Part shown: piece after piece, positions 28,394 to 36,958 of the stretch
Layout of the letters: every line of letters starts with the position of its first letter
Numbering within the stretch: position 1 is the stretch's first letter
Source: Cloacibacterium rupense
Lineage (GTDB): Bacteria; Bacteroidota; Bacteroidia; Flavobacteriales; Weeksellaceae
Length of the DNA stretch: 64,000 nt
NCBI RefSeq assembly: GCF_014645495.1
Contig: NZ_BMLV01000002.1
Location: 1 to 64,000, forward strand
Direction: 5' to 3'
Translations under genes and position numbers: made by a program
Notes under the pieces: model-generated
What the model was told of the DNA's origin: nothing
What the model saw: only the letters and a program-made list of their open reading frames with translations
Database searches by the model: none

Positions 28394-28852
28394 ATGAAAC
28401 AACTTTTATTAAAACAAAAACAAGTTCTGTTTTTTATTATAGCAGGTGGTTTAAGCGCAATTGTAGAAATTGGCAGCTTCAAATTATTCAGCGTATATAT
28501 CCCTAATTTATTTACATTGGAGAAAGATTTCTACGGAATTCATTTCCCTCTGAGCAACATTTTTTCAACCTTTTGTGGAATTATCTTCAATTATTTCCTA
28601 AGCATTTGGTTCGTTTTTGAAAGAGGCAAACATTCTAAAAGAAAGGAGTTTGCCTATTTTATGTTTATTTCTTTTTTATCAACCCTACTAAGCTTGCTGT
28701 TTTTCCAAATTTTCTTTCGATATGTATTTAAAGATAATATAGATTTAATTATTTATACTTTAAGTCCTGAAATAATTAGTAAAATCTCTGCGATTATATT
28801 GGTTTCTATTCTCAATTATTCTGTAAAGAAAAATGTAATTTTTAATGGATAA
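28394..28852 (+). CDS. GtrA family membrane protein
   Basis: A 152-residue protein with four predicted transmembrane helices (FFIIAGGLSAIVEIG, IFSTFCGIIFNYFLSIWFVF, FMFISFLSTLLSLLFFQIF, IILVSILNYSVKKNVIF). GtrA proteins are thought to flip undecaprenyl-phosphate-linked sugars or otherwise assist surface polysaccharide modification. The typical N-terminal glycine and the C-terminal NYSVKKNVIF pattern are present. It lies three bases ahead of the PlsC gene. The substrate is unknown. Confidence 0.85.
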   Translation: MKQLLLKQKQVLFFIIAGGLSAIVEIGSFKLFSVYIPNLFTLEKDFYGIHFPLSNIFSTFCGIIFNYFLSIWFVFERGKHSKRKEFAYFMFISFLSTLLSLLFFQIFFRYVFKDNIDLIIYTLSPEIISKISAIILVSILNYSVKKNVIFNG

Positions 28853-28855
28853 AAA

Positions 28856-29578
28856 ATGACAAAGTTCTTTAACTATTTATGGCGAGGATGGATGATCATA
28901 ATAGCAGGTATTCTGCTGATTCTATTTTTTATCCCCGTATATCTACTATCGATAAGAAAAGAGCATTACAAGTATGCTTATTTTTTTGTGAGAATCTGGT
29001 GCATTGGCATTTTCTATGGAATGGGTTTTAGATATGAATTAAAAAAACTCACAGAAAAAAAAATAGACAAAGACCAGCAGTATGTAATTATTGCCAATCA
29101 TACCTCAATAATGGATATCATGCTACCTGTGATATTATTCCCTGACCATCCTATTTGTTTTGTAGGGAAGAAAGAATTGGTGAAAATCCCAATTTTTGGA
29201 ACCATATATAAAAGAATATGTGTATTAGTAGATAGAAAATCAGCTAAAAGTCGTGCAGAAGTTTACAAGAGGTGTGCAGAGAGAATGAATGAAGGTGATA
29301 GTATAGTCATCTTCCCAGAAGGTGGTGTACCAGATGACACTTCTATTATTCTAGACCAATTCAAAGATGGTGCTTTTATTCTTTCTAGGGACCATCAATC
29401 TCCTATTGTAGTCTTTACATTTATGGGACTAAAAGAGATGTTTCCTTTTGACAATAGCAAAGGACACCCTGGAAAAGTTAAAATTTATATGAACGACATC
29501 ATAGAACCAACAAAAAACATACAAGAATTAAAAGAAGTTTCATATAATCTTATTAAATTTACGCTTCAAAATAATTAA
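28856..29578 (+). CDS. 1-acyl-sn-glycerol-3-phosphate acyltransferase (PlsC family)
   Basis: A 240-residue membrane-associated acyltransferase. It has an N-terminal hydrophobic helix (about 12-34), the catalytic NHTSIMD (HX4D) motif near residue 80, the FVGKKELVKIPIFG block and the FPEGGVPDD block that binds the glycerol-phosphate. PlsC makes phosphatidic acid from lysophosphatidic acid; some paralogues acylate other lipids, so the precise acceptor is not certain. It follows gtrA almost without gap. Confidence 0.9.
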   Translation: MTKFFNYLWRGWMIIIAGILLILFFIPVYLLSIRKEHYKYAYFFVRIWCIGIFYGMGFRYELKKLTEKKIDKDQQYVIIANHTSIMDIMLPVILFPDHPICFVGKKELVKIPIFGTIYKRICVLVDRKSAKSRAEVYKRCAERMNEGDSIVIFPEGGVPDDTSIILDQFKDGAFILSRDHQSPIVVFTFMGLKEMFPFDNSKGHPGKVKIYMNDIIEPTKNIQELKEVSYNLIKFTLQNN

Positions 29579-29586
29579 CCCAACTA

Positions 29587-29618
29587 TTGTATCAATTTGA
29601 GAAAATAATATATATTTG
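29587..29618 (+). promoter_or_regulatory. Promoter of the transporter-ROK kinase operon
   Basis: TTG (29587-29589), a 21-base spacer, then TATATTTG (29611-29618), an exact -7 match. The transcript would start near 29624, about 36 bases before the transporter ATG. Confidence 0.7.
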
Positions 29619-29659
29619 TGTTAAGTATAAATTGAAAACAAATTAAAAAACAAATAAAT

Positions 29660-30934
29660 ATGAGCACTACAGAGAAAACGCAGAGCTATGCTTTGCCGAT
29701 TGCAATGATGTTTGCACTCTTTTTTATGATTGCCTTCGTAACAGGTTTGCCAAGCCCAATGGGCGTAATTGTTGCCAACCAATTCGGAGCATCAAATTTC
29801 GAATCACAATTAGGATTCTTAGGTAATTTTATCGCCTATGCATTTATGGGAATTCCTGCAGGAATTATGCTGAAGAAATTAGGTTATAAAGTAACCGCAT
29901 TAATTGCCATAGCCGTAGGTTTTGTTGGCGTAGGGGTACAGTTCTTATCTGGGCAAGTAGGTCTTTTTGCTGTCTATTTAATTGGTGCTTTCATCTCTGG
30001 TTTCTCTATGTGTATGCTAAATACTGTAGTAAACCCAATGCTAAACACTCTAGGAGGTGGTGGTAATTCTGGAAACAAATTACTACAATTTGGTGGTTCT
30101 TTAAATTCTATTGGCGCTACTATTACCCCAATGTTAGTAGGTTATTTAATGGGCGCTGAGGCTGGTAGAACTATAGAAAAAGCTAATCCTGCACTATTTT
30201 TAGCTATGGGTATTTTTGCCGTAGCTTTTGTGGTATTATCTTTTGTTAAAATTCCTGAACCGCATAAAGAAACAGCTGAAGAGCGTAGTGTAAAACACTC
30301 TCATAGCCCATTATCTTTCCGTCATTTTATTTTTGGTGCTATTGCAATTTTCATCTATGTAGGTACTGAAATTGGTATTCCAAGTACTGCTAACCTTTTC
30401 ATGACAGCTAAAACAACTGCGGAGAACCCTGGATTAGGAATAGATGCTACTATCGCTGGAAGTATTGTTGGAGTTTATTGGTTATTAATGCTAGTAGGTC
30501 GATTAGCTGGTGGTATTCTAGGCTCTACAATTTCAAGTAAAAAAATGTTGATTTCTGTTTCAGTATTAGGATTAGTTTTAATTCTTCTTGCCATTTTCAC
30601 TCCTGTTAGCACTACGGTAACCCTTCCATTTAATGGTGCACAAGTCCCTCTAAGTATTGTATTTTTAGTACTTTGTGGTTTATGTACATCTATCATGTGG
30701 GGAGGTATTTTTAACTTAGCTGTTGAAGGTTTAGGAAAATATACTGCTGCTGCATCTGGTATTTTTATGGTGATGGTTTGTGGTGGAGGTATAGTACCTC
30801 TAATCCAAGGATGGGTATCAGATAATTTTGGTTATATGAACAGTTATTGGGTAATGTTTGCATGTCTTGCTTATATGCTTTGGTATGCATTAATAGGTTG
30901 CAAAAATGTAAATACAGACATTAAAGTAGATTAA
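29660..30934 (+). CDS. MFS sugar transporter (FucP/GluP-like)
   Basis: A 424-residue inner-membrane transporter with about 12 hydrophobic segments (for example IAMMFALFFMIAFVTGLP, AVYLIGAFISGFSMCMLN). The MFS signature region between helices 2 and 3 is present (AGIMLKKLGYK), as is the paired NTVVNPMLNTLGGGG region seen in FucP/GluP-type sugar:proton symporters. It lies three bases ahead of a ROK sugar kinase, which suggests uptake of glucose or a related hexose followed by phosphorylation. This pair is the only obvious inner-membrane route in the window for sugar released by the glycan locus. Confidence 0.88.
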   Translation: MSTTEKTQSYALPIAMMFALFFMIAFVTGLPSPMGVIVANQFGASNFESQLGFLGNFIAYAFMGIPAGIMLKKLGYKVTALIAIAVGFVGVGVQFLSGQVGLFAVYLIGAFISGFSMCMLNTVVNPMLNTLGGGGNSGNKLLQFGGSLNSIGATITPMLVGYLMGAEAGRTIEKANPALFLAMGIFAVAFVVLSFVKIPEPHKETAEERSVKHSHSPLSFRHFIFGAIAIFIYVGTEIGIPSTANLFMTAKTTAENPGLGIDATIAGSIVGVYWLLMLVGRLAGGILGSTISSKKMLISVSVLGLVLILLAIFTPVSTTVTLPFNGAQVPLSIVFLVLCGLCTSIMWGGIFNLAVEGLGKYTAAASGIFMVMVCGGGIVPLIQGWVSDNFGYMNSYWVMFACLAYMLWYALIGCKNVNTDIKVD

Positions 30935-30936
30935 TT

Positions 30937-31890
30937 ATGAAAGCAAAATATGCAATTGGTATCGATGTAGGTGGTACTAATACTAAATTCGGTGTAGTAA
31001 ATAGAAACGGAGAGATTTTAATTCAAGATAGAATTAAAACTAATGAAAAAGAAAATGTAGAAGGCTTTATAGAAGTTTTAGCAGAAAAACTTCAACCCAT
31101 GATTGATCAATTTGGCGGGCCTGAAGCATTTGTAGGAATTGGAATGGGTGCTCCTAATGCTAACTATTACCAAGGAACTATAGAATATGCTGCCAACTTA
31201 AAATGGAAAGGGATAATTCCTATGGCAGACATTATGGAAGAAAAATTTAAAATTCCCACAAAACTTACCAATGATGCTAACGCTGCCGCAGTAGGAGAAA
31301 TGCAATATGGAGTTGCTAAAGGCATGAAAAACTTTATCACTATCACCTTAGGAACTGGTGTTGGCAGTGGAATTATCATTGATGGAAATATTGTACTAGG
31401 ATTCAATGGTTTCGCGGGTGAACTCGGCCATGTCATTGTACGAAATGGAGGTAGACTTCACAAAGGAACCGGTTTAAAAGGAGCCCTAGAATCATACGCT
31501 TCTGCAACAGGAGTTAGAGATACTGCTATTGAACTTTTACAATCTAACCCTGACATTCCAAGTTTATTAAGAAGTTTTACGATCGATGAGTTAACTAGCG
31601 AAACAGTTTTTAAATGTGCAGAACAAGGTGATAAATTAGCTAATGAAGTATTCGAATTTACAGGTAAAATTCTTGGTGAAGCCTTAGCGACTTTCGTATT
31701 GTTTTCAGCACCTGAAGCTATAGTTCTTTTCGGAGGCCTAACCAAAGCTGGAGACTTGATCATGAAACCTACAAGACAAGCGATGGAAGAAAACTTGCTA
31801 CAAGTGTTTAAAAATCAAGTTAAAATATTATACAGTACTTTAAATGAGGCAGATGCCGCTATTTTAGGCGCAAGTGCTTTAGTCTGGTAA
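30937..31890 (+). CDS. ROK family sugar kinase (glucokinase-like) lacking the zinc motif
   Basis: A 317-residue ROK kinase. The ATP-binding motif is AIGIDVGGTNTKFGVV, with catalytic-region LTNDANAAAVGE, phosphate motif TLGTGVGSGIIIDG and the ELGHVIV histidine. The usual zinc-binding CxCGxxGCxE segment is replaced by RLHKGTGLKGALES, so all the cysteines are missing while the glutamate is kept. Linked to an MFS transporter, it probably phosphorylates the imported hexose. Glucose specificity is inferred from the family. Confidence 0.88.
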   Translation: MKAKYAIGIDVGGTNTKFGVVNRNGEILIQDRIKTNEKENVEGFIEVLAEKLQPMIDQFGGPEAFVGIGMGAPNANYYQGTIEYAANLKWKGIIPMADIMEEKFKIPTKLTNDANAAAVGEMQYGVAKGMKNFITITLGTGVGSGIIIDGNIVLGFNGFAGELGHVIVRNGGRLHKGTGLKGALESYASATGVRDTAIELLQSNPDIPSLLRSFTIDELTSETVFKCAEQGDKLANEVFEFTGKILGEALATFVLFSAPEAIVLFGGLTKAGDLIMKPTRQAMEENLLQVFKNQVKILYSTLNEADAAILGASALVW

Positions 31891-31896
31891 ACTAAC

Positions 31897-32949
31897 ATGA
31901 CTATTTTCAAGAACTATAATCGCAAAATTATATATTGGGTGAGCATTTTGTTTGCCCAATTTTTTTTATTTTACATATTATCAATAACCACTTTGGGAAT
32001 AAGATTAGCCAATACTATTTTTGAACTAAAGAAAAAAAGTCATCAGACAATATTCTCTATCACTAATTTTTCTATAGGAGACATAATTTACAGCTTTATA
32101 TTTTTTTTCCTTCTAATCATAATCTATAAAATCTTTAGAAAAAAATCACGTCATGCATACTTAGTAAAACTTCTAAAAACTATAAACATCCTATATTTTA
32201 TCTATCAAATTTTCTGGGGACTTCTATATTTTCAACCGCCAATAATTGAAAAACTTCCCACAAAAAAAATTTCAGAAGAAACTCTAAGTAAATTAACCCT
32301 AAAATATATACACAAAACCAATATCAGTAGAAATTATGTGCTACAAGACAAAAATGGAGTTTTCTGTATTAAGAATATAGAAGAGACAAAACATAAAATA
32401 CTTGAAAATCAAAAAAAAATTCCAAGAAAATTCTCTGAAAAACAATACACCTTGATTGATAATTTTAAACCCACTCTTTTGGGTAAATATTTCAGTTATA
32501 CAGGTATACTCGGGTATTACAACCCTTTTACATCAGAGGCACAGTATAATCCTCAATTACCCGCAACTTATATCCCATTTACCTTAGCACATGAAAGCGC
32601 ACACCAATTAGGTTTTGCTAGAGAACAAGAAGCTAATTTTATAGCCTACCTTATATGCAAAAATTCAAAAAACCCTGACCTTGAATATAGCGCAAATCTC
32701 TATGTCTTAAAAAGTCTATTAAATGCACAGTTAGAAAAAAATCCCGAATTTGTGGGGCAAGCAAAATTATTTTTATCAGATGCTGTAAAAAGAGATTTAG
32801 AAAACAATAAAATGTTTTATGAAAATCATCAAGGTTGGATCAACAACCTATTTCATGCAACGAATGATTTGTTCTTAAAATCTAACAGACAAGAAGGCAG
32901 TATCACCTATAGTTACTTTATAGAACTGCTTATTAGATATGAAAATTAG
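31897..32949 (+). CDS. DUF3810 family membrane metalloprotease-like protein
   Basis: A 350-residue protein with three N-terminal transmembrane helices (about 12-32, 59-78, 90-112) and a soluble C-terminal part with the zinc-protease motif HESAHQ (PFTLAHESAHQLGFAREQEANFI). A downstream Glu in EQEANF could be the third zinc ligand. DUF3810 proteins are widespread in Bacteroidota without known substrates. It lies six bases after the ROK kinase and is probably in the same transcript. Its reading frame is notably rich in Lys/Asn/Ile. Confidence 0.85.
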   Translation: MTIFKNYNRKIIYWVSILFAQFFLFYILSITTLGIRLANTIFELKKKSHQTIFSITNFSIGDIIYSFIFFFLLIIIYKIFRKKSRHAYLVKLLKTINILYFIYQIFWGLLYFQPPIIEKLPTKKISEETLSKLTLKYIHKTNISRNYVLQDKNGVFCIKNIEETKHKILENQKKIPRKFSEKQYTLIDNFKPTLLGKYFSYTGILGYYNPFTSEAQYNPQLPATYIPFTLAHESAHQLGFAREQEANFIAYLICKNSKNPDLEYSANLYVLKSLLNAQLEKNPEFVGQAKLFLSDAVKRDLENNKMFYENHQGWINNLFHATNDLFLKSNRQEGSITYSYFIELLIRYEN

Positions 32950-32960
32950 CTGTTTTAAAC

Positions 32961-33051
32961 AAAAAAAAGAATCACATCTTTCGATGTGATTCTAAAAACA
33001 CAAATGATGAAAAAAAATTTATTGCCTTAAGAGCAGAACGCTCATTCAAAG
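32961..33051 (-). ncRNA. Candidate small RNA with own promoter and terminator
   Basis: On the minus strand there is a TTTTG -33 box (complement of 33084-33088), a 19-base spacer and a near-consensus -7 box TACTTTTA (33057-33064), then CACCGC, a discriminator like that of the tRNA-Met promoter nearby (CACCACG). The transcript would be about 90 nucleotides. It contains a small GAGC/GCTC hairpin and ends in a strong terminator, an 11-bp stem (32968-32978 with 32983-32993) with a TTTC loop (CTTTCG on the plus strand) and eight T's. An eight-codon frame (ATG at 33045) could encode MSVLLLRQ. No known RNA family recognised. Confidence 0.5.
32968..32993 (-). terminator. Strong minus-strand terminator
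   Basis: An 11-bp perfect stem AGAATCACATC/GATGTGATTCT with a 4-base loop. The T-run of eight is on the minus strand, whereas the plus strand has only A-rich flanks, so it fits the small RNA candidate better than the DUF3810 gene. Confidence 0.75.
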
Positions 33052-33056
33052 CGGTG

Positions 33057-33088
33057 TAAAAGTACATCAATATTATCAATTTACAAAA
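33057..33088 (-). promoter_or_regulatory. Promoter of the candidate small RNA
   Basis: TTTTG, 19 bases, TACTTTTA (one mismatch to TAnnTTTG), read on the minus strand. No protein gene follows within the next 100 bases in that direction. Confidence 0.5.
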
Positions 33089-33212
33089 TATTTTTGCGTT
33101 TTTTTTATCAATATTTTACCAATAAATATCATATAATTAGTTATTCTATTAACAATTAACATATTATATTATAAATAACAATAAAAAATGGGCTAAAATC
33201 ATGCAAATAAAA

Positions 33213-33239
33213 AAAAGACAACAATAATTGTTGTCTTTT
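33213..33239 (-). terminator. Terminator of tRNA-Met
   Basis: A nearly perfect palindrome (33213-33224 with 33228-33239 in register) placed one base after the tRNA 3' end, followed on the minus strand by a run of nine T's. Confidence 0.8.
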
Positions 33240-33240
33240 G

Positions 33241-33314
33241 TAGCGAAGACGGGATTTGAACCCGTGACCTTTGGGTTATGAATCCAACGCTCTAACCACC
33301 TGAGCTACCTCGCC
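33241..33314 (-). tRNA. tRNA-Met (CAT anticodon)
   Basis: A 74-base cloverleaf on the minus strand with D-arm GCTC/GAGC, anticodon loop containing CAT, and T-loop TTCAAAT. No CCA is encoded. The first pair is G-U and the anticodon stem lacks the three G-C pairs of initiators, so it is elongator Met or a lysidine-modified Ile(CAT) tRNA; sequence alone does not separate these fully. Confidence 0.92.
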
Positions 33315-33327
33315 GTTTTTCGTGGTG

Positions 33328-33358
33328 CAAATATATGAATATTTTTATTCTCTGCAAA
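33328..33358 (-). promoter_or_regulatory. Promoter of tRNA-Met
   Basis: TTTG (complement of 33355-33358), a 19-base spacer, then TATATTTG (complement of 33328-33335), followed by CACCACG. A canonical Bacteroidota promoter just ahead of the tRNA. Confidence 0.8.
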
Positions 33359-34645
33359 TTATTTTAAACCAAGAAAATTTAAAACTTCAACAAAATTATC
33401 GGGATTAGAAATAATTTTATTGGAAACATCTACTATATAAAAAGTTGGAGTTGCATGTATATTATATGTATCTACATAAGAACTATACCATCCTTTTAAT
33501 TCAGAGTCATTTATCCAAGGTAACAGTTTTACTTTTTCTGTATATGAATGCTTATCAGAATCTAGTGATAATCCGACAACCTCAATGTTTTTAGATTTAA
33601 GCTCATTATATTTGGTAAGCATTTCACCAATTTCTTTTTCGCAATGAGAACAAGTAGAAGCCCAAAAAATAATAACTTTTTTATCCGCTTTTATATCGTA
33701 TATTGATTTTGTTTTTGTATTAGAAGGAGCAATAAATTTATAGTTTGGAAACACAGAACCTATTGCCGTATTTTCATTAGATTTAATCGTTCCTGACAAT
33801 CTATCATTAATCGTGCATTTTAGCGCCTTAGCTTCTGCAAGATATTTATCCTTTAGATCCTTAATACTGTATACATTAAATATTTCGATTAATTCAGAAA
33901 GAATAGTTTGTCCTCTAGGCGTCTCTAGATTTACTGTCTTTAATAATTTATCTGTCTCCTCTGCTAAGGATGCCTTGTTAGAATTACTTAAAAAACTTAT
34001 AAGTATTGGCCTAAGCAAAGATGATGTTTCTAAATAATTGTTTGTAGAATTAAGAAAATTGATGATTTCACTATTCCCTGGGGCTTTTACACCTGCTGTT
34101 TCGGAAAGATATTTTTTGTAGTTACTTGTATAATAATCTATGAAAGGATGTTTTTCTGCATTATACGAAATGTTTGTACTTAGATTACCAATTTCGTCAT
34201 TTAAAGCTTTTCCAAATGCTGAATCATCTCTGTAGAATGTTACTATCTGATAAAGTGCAGGAAGAATTTGCTCCTTCTTTTTTTGTTGATCTTGTAAGCC
34301 ATAAAAAATTTTATTGGCTTCATCTAGATAATCAATTTTCGCCACTTTACCATTTTTAGTAGTAAAATTTAATAAGACATTACTATTCTCTGAAATAAAA
34401 GTAACAGATGAATTAGTTTCTGGAAAGTAGACTTTCATCATCCCTTCATACTTTTCTTTTACATTAAAATCCCAAGTATTGTTTTTTTTAAAGGCTTTAT
34501 CTATGATTAGATCTTTAGAACCATTCAATTTATACAAATAAGCCTCTGATGCATTAAAATCAATAGGTGCTTTTATGCTAATTGCAAACTGAGCTTTATA
34601 AAAAGTAGCAATAAATAATGATGTAAGTAATATAATATTTTTCAT
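33359..34645 (-). CDS. TlpA-like thioredoxin-fold protein
   Basis: A 428-residue exported protein with a signal peptide (MKNIILLTSLFIATFYKAQ). Residues 20-290 are an N-terminal region like the DUF4369-type domains fused to TlpA proteins. Residues 295-428 are a TlpA/AhpC-type thioredoxin domain with the redox pair Cys332/Cys335 in FWASTCSHCEKE and the cis-proline region HATPTFYIVD. It probably reduces or exchanges disulphides in periplasmic proteins. It stands alone between a terminator and tRNA-Met; the DsbD-like reductant donor at 57697-59736 may serve it. Confidence 0.88.
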   Translation of the reverse strand: MKNIILLTSLFIATFYKAQFAISIKAPIDFNASEAYLYKLNGSKDLIIDKAFKKNNTWDFNVKEKYEGMMKVYFPETNSSVTFISENSNVLLNFTTKNGKVAKIDYLDEANKIFYGLQDQQKKKEQILPALYQIVTFYRDDSAFGKALNDEIGNLSTNISYNAEKHPFIDYYTSNYKKYLSETAGVKAPGNSEIINFLNSTNNYLETSSLLRPILISFLSNSNKASLAEETDKLLKTVNLETPRGQTILSELIEIFNVYSIKDLKDKYLAEAKALKCTINDRLSGTIKSNENTAIGSVFPNYKFIAPSNTKTKSIYDIKADKKVIIFWASTCSHCEKEIGEMLTKYNELKSKNIEVVGLSLDSDKHSYTEKVKLLPWINDSELKGWYSSYVDTYNIHATPTFYIVDVSNKIISNPDNFVEVLNFLGLK

Positions 34646-34659
34646 AGGATAAAGATAAA

Positions 34660-34685
34660 AAAACTCACAATTTCTTGTGAGTTTT
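34660..34685 (-). terminator. Terminator after the PID-CTERM-like gene
   Basis: An 11-bp stem (34660-34670 with 34675-34685) with a four-base loop, and a T-rich run on the minus strand. It separates the T9SS-client operon from the TlpA-like gene. Confidence 0.75.
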
Positions 34686-34690
34686 TATGA

Positions 34691-34903
34691 TTAATTTTTT
34701 ACTAATCTATTTGATTTTTTATACGTAAAGTATATTACAAATATTGCTACAATTGCCAAATATATTATGTAATCATCAATTGGAGATGCTGGAGCTCCAG
34801 GTGTTACACCACCTCCACCACCTGGAGGAGTTGGTGGTTGTGCATTTACTATATTATAAAATAAAATGGCAAAGAAAAATAATAATTTATATAGATGTTT
34901 CAT
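34691..34903 (-). CDS. Small PID-CTERM-like sorting-signal protein
   Basis: A 70-residue protein made of an N-terminal signal peptide (to about NIVNAQ), a Pro/Gly-rich linker (PPTPPGGGGGVTPGAPAS), then PIDDY, a single transmembrane helix (IIYLAIVAIFVIYFTY) and a basic tail (KKSNRLVKN). The order motif-helix-basic tail is that of exosortase-type sorting signals, and PID-CTERM is, from memory, the name used for this Bacteroidota variant. Apart from the linker there is no mature domain. It lies seven bases after a T9SS-sorted protein and is almost certainly cotranscribed. Function unknown. Confidence 0.75.
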   Translation of the reverse strand: MKHLYKLLFFFAILFYNIVNAQPPTPPGGGGGVTPGAPASPIDDYIIYLAIVAIFVIYFTYKKSNRLVKN

Positions 34904-34909
34904 GGCTTC

Positions 34910-36916
34910 TTATTTTATAATTTTAGAGGTTACTTTTTCACCAAGTTCTGAAATAACATTAACAATGTACGCATTGTTTACGTTATCATCAAGTTTGATT
35001 AAATAATCAGAACTAGCGCTTACGTTTTTATCACTAAAAATAAGTCTGCCACTCATATCGTGTACATATATATCTGCTTTTTTCCAATTTGGATCAAATT
35101 TTACGATATATTTCTTCGCGTCTTCTATATATAATATCTTAGTTCTAGAAGGAGTTTTTCCTTCATTAGTCCCCAATGTTCCGTCTGTTTGTGGTTTGCC
35201 ATAATACAAATCATATTCTGTAGAAGTTACAGGAATTGTATTCATCTGTTTAACATCTATCAAGCTACCATTGTTTTTGGCATCTTTGATATAGAATCCT
35301 TCTCCTGAAGATAGCAAATGAGTTCCATCGTTTACCAATTGAGCATTTTCTCGAATTTCAAATTTATATGATTTGATTTTATCACTATAGTTAACTAGTT
35401 TTATATTTTTTCCTTTAAAGTCGTTCTCATTGGCTTCATTGATGTACAACCAATATTTACTAGTTTGGTTATAGTCATATCCTCCGTTCAATGCTTCTTC
35501 ATAAGTTCCTACAATATTATTACTGAAAGCGGTAACTTGTGTATTTGCTTTTGTAGAGTTACCTGTAGTAGCATCAGGATACACAACATAATAAGTTCTA
35601 CCTATTTCATTTCCATCAGCATCTAATGCTATTACACCTAATTGTTTAGTAACAGTTGACGCTTTTTTAGATGAGACTCTTGCAGCAGTTACGCTATAAT
35701 TATTGACTTGCCTTGGATAATATTGAAATCTTCTTAAAGTTTTAAAATCTAAAGTCCTTTGAGCTACTGGAGCGGTTTTGGTGTTATCTTTCATTTTTAT
35801 AACAAAAGTCCCCATTGGCCTAACCATCATATAATCAATATCCCCAGTCGGATTTCCTGCTGTATCAAAAGTTACATACTTATATGAAGTAGAACCTCCA
35901 CCTACATTACTAGTGTATTGAACTCCCGAAACCTCTAACCTAATACCATATATATTAGACAAAAAATTACCGTCGCCAGAAGCTCCTTCGTTAATCGCTA
36001 TTCTAGTTAAATCAAGATTAGTTAAAAAAGGATTCCCGAATTGATATAAATTTTTCCCAAAACCCTTACCATTAGCATCCGCAGAATCCCATGCTACTCC
36101 TCCACTTGCTATATGAAAACCATCTTGTAAATATGAATTATATCTTTCGTTGTATTGATTACGATTATTACCTCCTGTCCCAAAATTAATTGCAGCTCCT
36201 GCATTTTCTAAAATAACATTTGGCACATTCAAATCAGAATAAGGGATACCTTTAACCGTGAAAACTTTAGAACTTGTATCTAAATTTTTAGAACCCAGTA
36301 TATAATAATCTGTACCTGTTGCTGTTTTGTCTGTTACTGGAGTGAAATCAAAAACAACATTGTTGTTATTCCATTTTAGAATTTCGTTCTCTGACCATCT
36401 TGTATTGGTAAATCCTTTACCTAATTCTGCAGAAGAACTTAAAGTAGATAAAGTCTTAAAGAAAAAAGGCATTGCAATCTGTTGGTATGAGCCATGCTTT
36501 ACTGCTCTATACTCTTGGTCTACAAACCCATCAACGTTCAATTGAGTTAAACCACTTATATAAAGTTGGCCATAAGTATAAACGGGGGCATTAGCAGGGT
36601 TTGCAGAATTAATTGATCCATAGTTATTAGGCTCATTAATTTTATTAATAAAATTACCTCCTGCTTCTGATTCAAGTTTAGGATTCCCATTTGCCTTTAG
36701 AGTTCTAAAAACATCACTTGCTCCTCCTACAATCATTACATTTCCACCATTAATAACCTGAGCATTGTCTTTTAGCACTAAACTGCCAGTATTGTACACT
36801 AACGCACCTTTACTTACTGACATCTTTGCATTGACATCCATAAATGTGCCATTAGTCTGGGCTTTTACAAGTATAAGCCCTCCAATTAATGTTAGAGTTA
36901 ATAAATTTTTTTTCAT
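34910..36916 (-). CDS. T9SS type A sorting-domain surface protein
   Basis: A 668-residue secreted protein with signal peptide (LIGGLILVKAQ). The body is a repetitive beta-rich surface protein without a recognised catalytic domain (an N-terminal stretch VSKGALVYNTGSLVLKDNAQ resembles a beta-helix). The last 70 residues are a type A T9SS C-terminal signal, with ADIYVHDMSGRLIFSDKNV and YIVNVISELGEKVTSKIIK. It should be secreted through SprA and anchored or released after signal removal. It has its own promoter (36959-36989). Adhesin-like role possible, unproven. Confidence 0.88.
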   Translation of the reverse strand: MKKNLLTLTLIGGLILVKAQTNGTFMDVNAKMSVSKGALVYNTGSLVLKDNAQVINGGNVMIVGGASDVFRTLKANGNPKLESEAGGNFINKINEPNNYGSINSANPANAPVYTYGQLYISGLTQLNVDGFVDQEYRAVKHGSYQQIAMPFFFKTLSTLSSSAELGKGFTNTRWSENEILKWNNNNVVFDFTPVTDKTATGTDYYILGSKNLDTSSKVFTVKGIPYSDLNVPNVILENAGAAINFGTGGNNRNQYNERYNSYLQDGFHIASGGVAWDSADANGKGFGKNLYQFGNPFLTNLDLTRIAINEGASGDGNFLSNIYGIRLEVSGVQYTSNVGGGSTSYKYVTFDTAGNPTGDIDYMMVRPMGTFVIKMKDNTKTAPVAQRTLDFKTLRRFQYYPRQVNNYSVTAARVSSKKASTVTKQLGVIALDADGNEIGRTYYVVYPDATTGNSTKANTQVTAFSNNIVGTYEEALNGGYDYNQTSKYWLYINEANENDFKGKNIKLVNYSDKIKSYKFEIRENAQLVNDGTHLLSSGEGFYIKDAKNNGSLIDVKQMNTIPVTSTEYDLYYGKPQTDGTLGTNEGKTPSRTKILYIEDAKKYIVKFDPNWKKADIYVHDMSGRLIFSDKNVSASSDYLIKLDDNVNNAYIVNVISELGEKVTSKIIK

Positions 36917-36958
36917 TTCGTTTGTGTTTTGAAAGAAGATAGACTTCTTCTGAACTTA

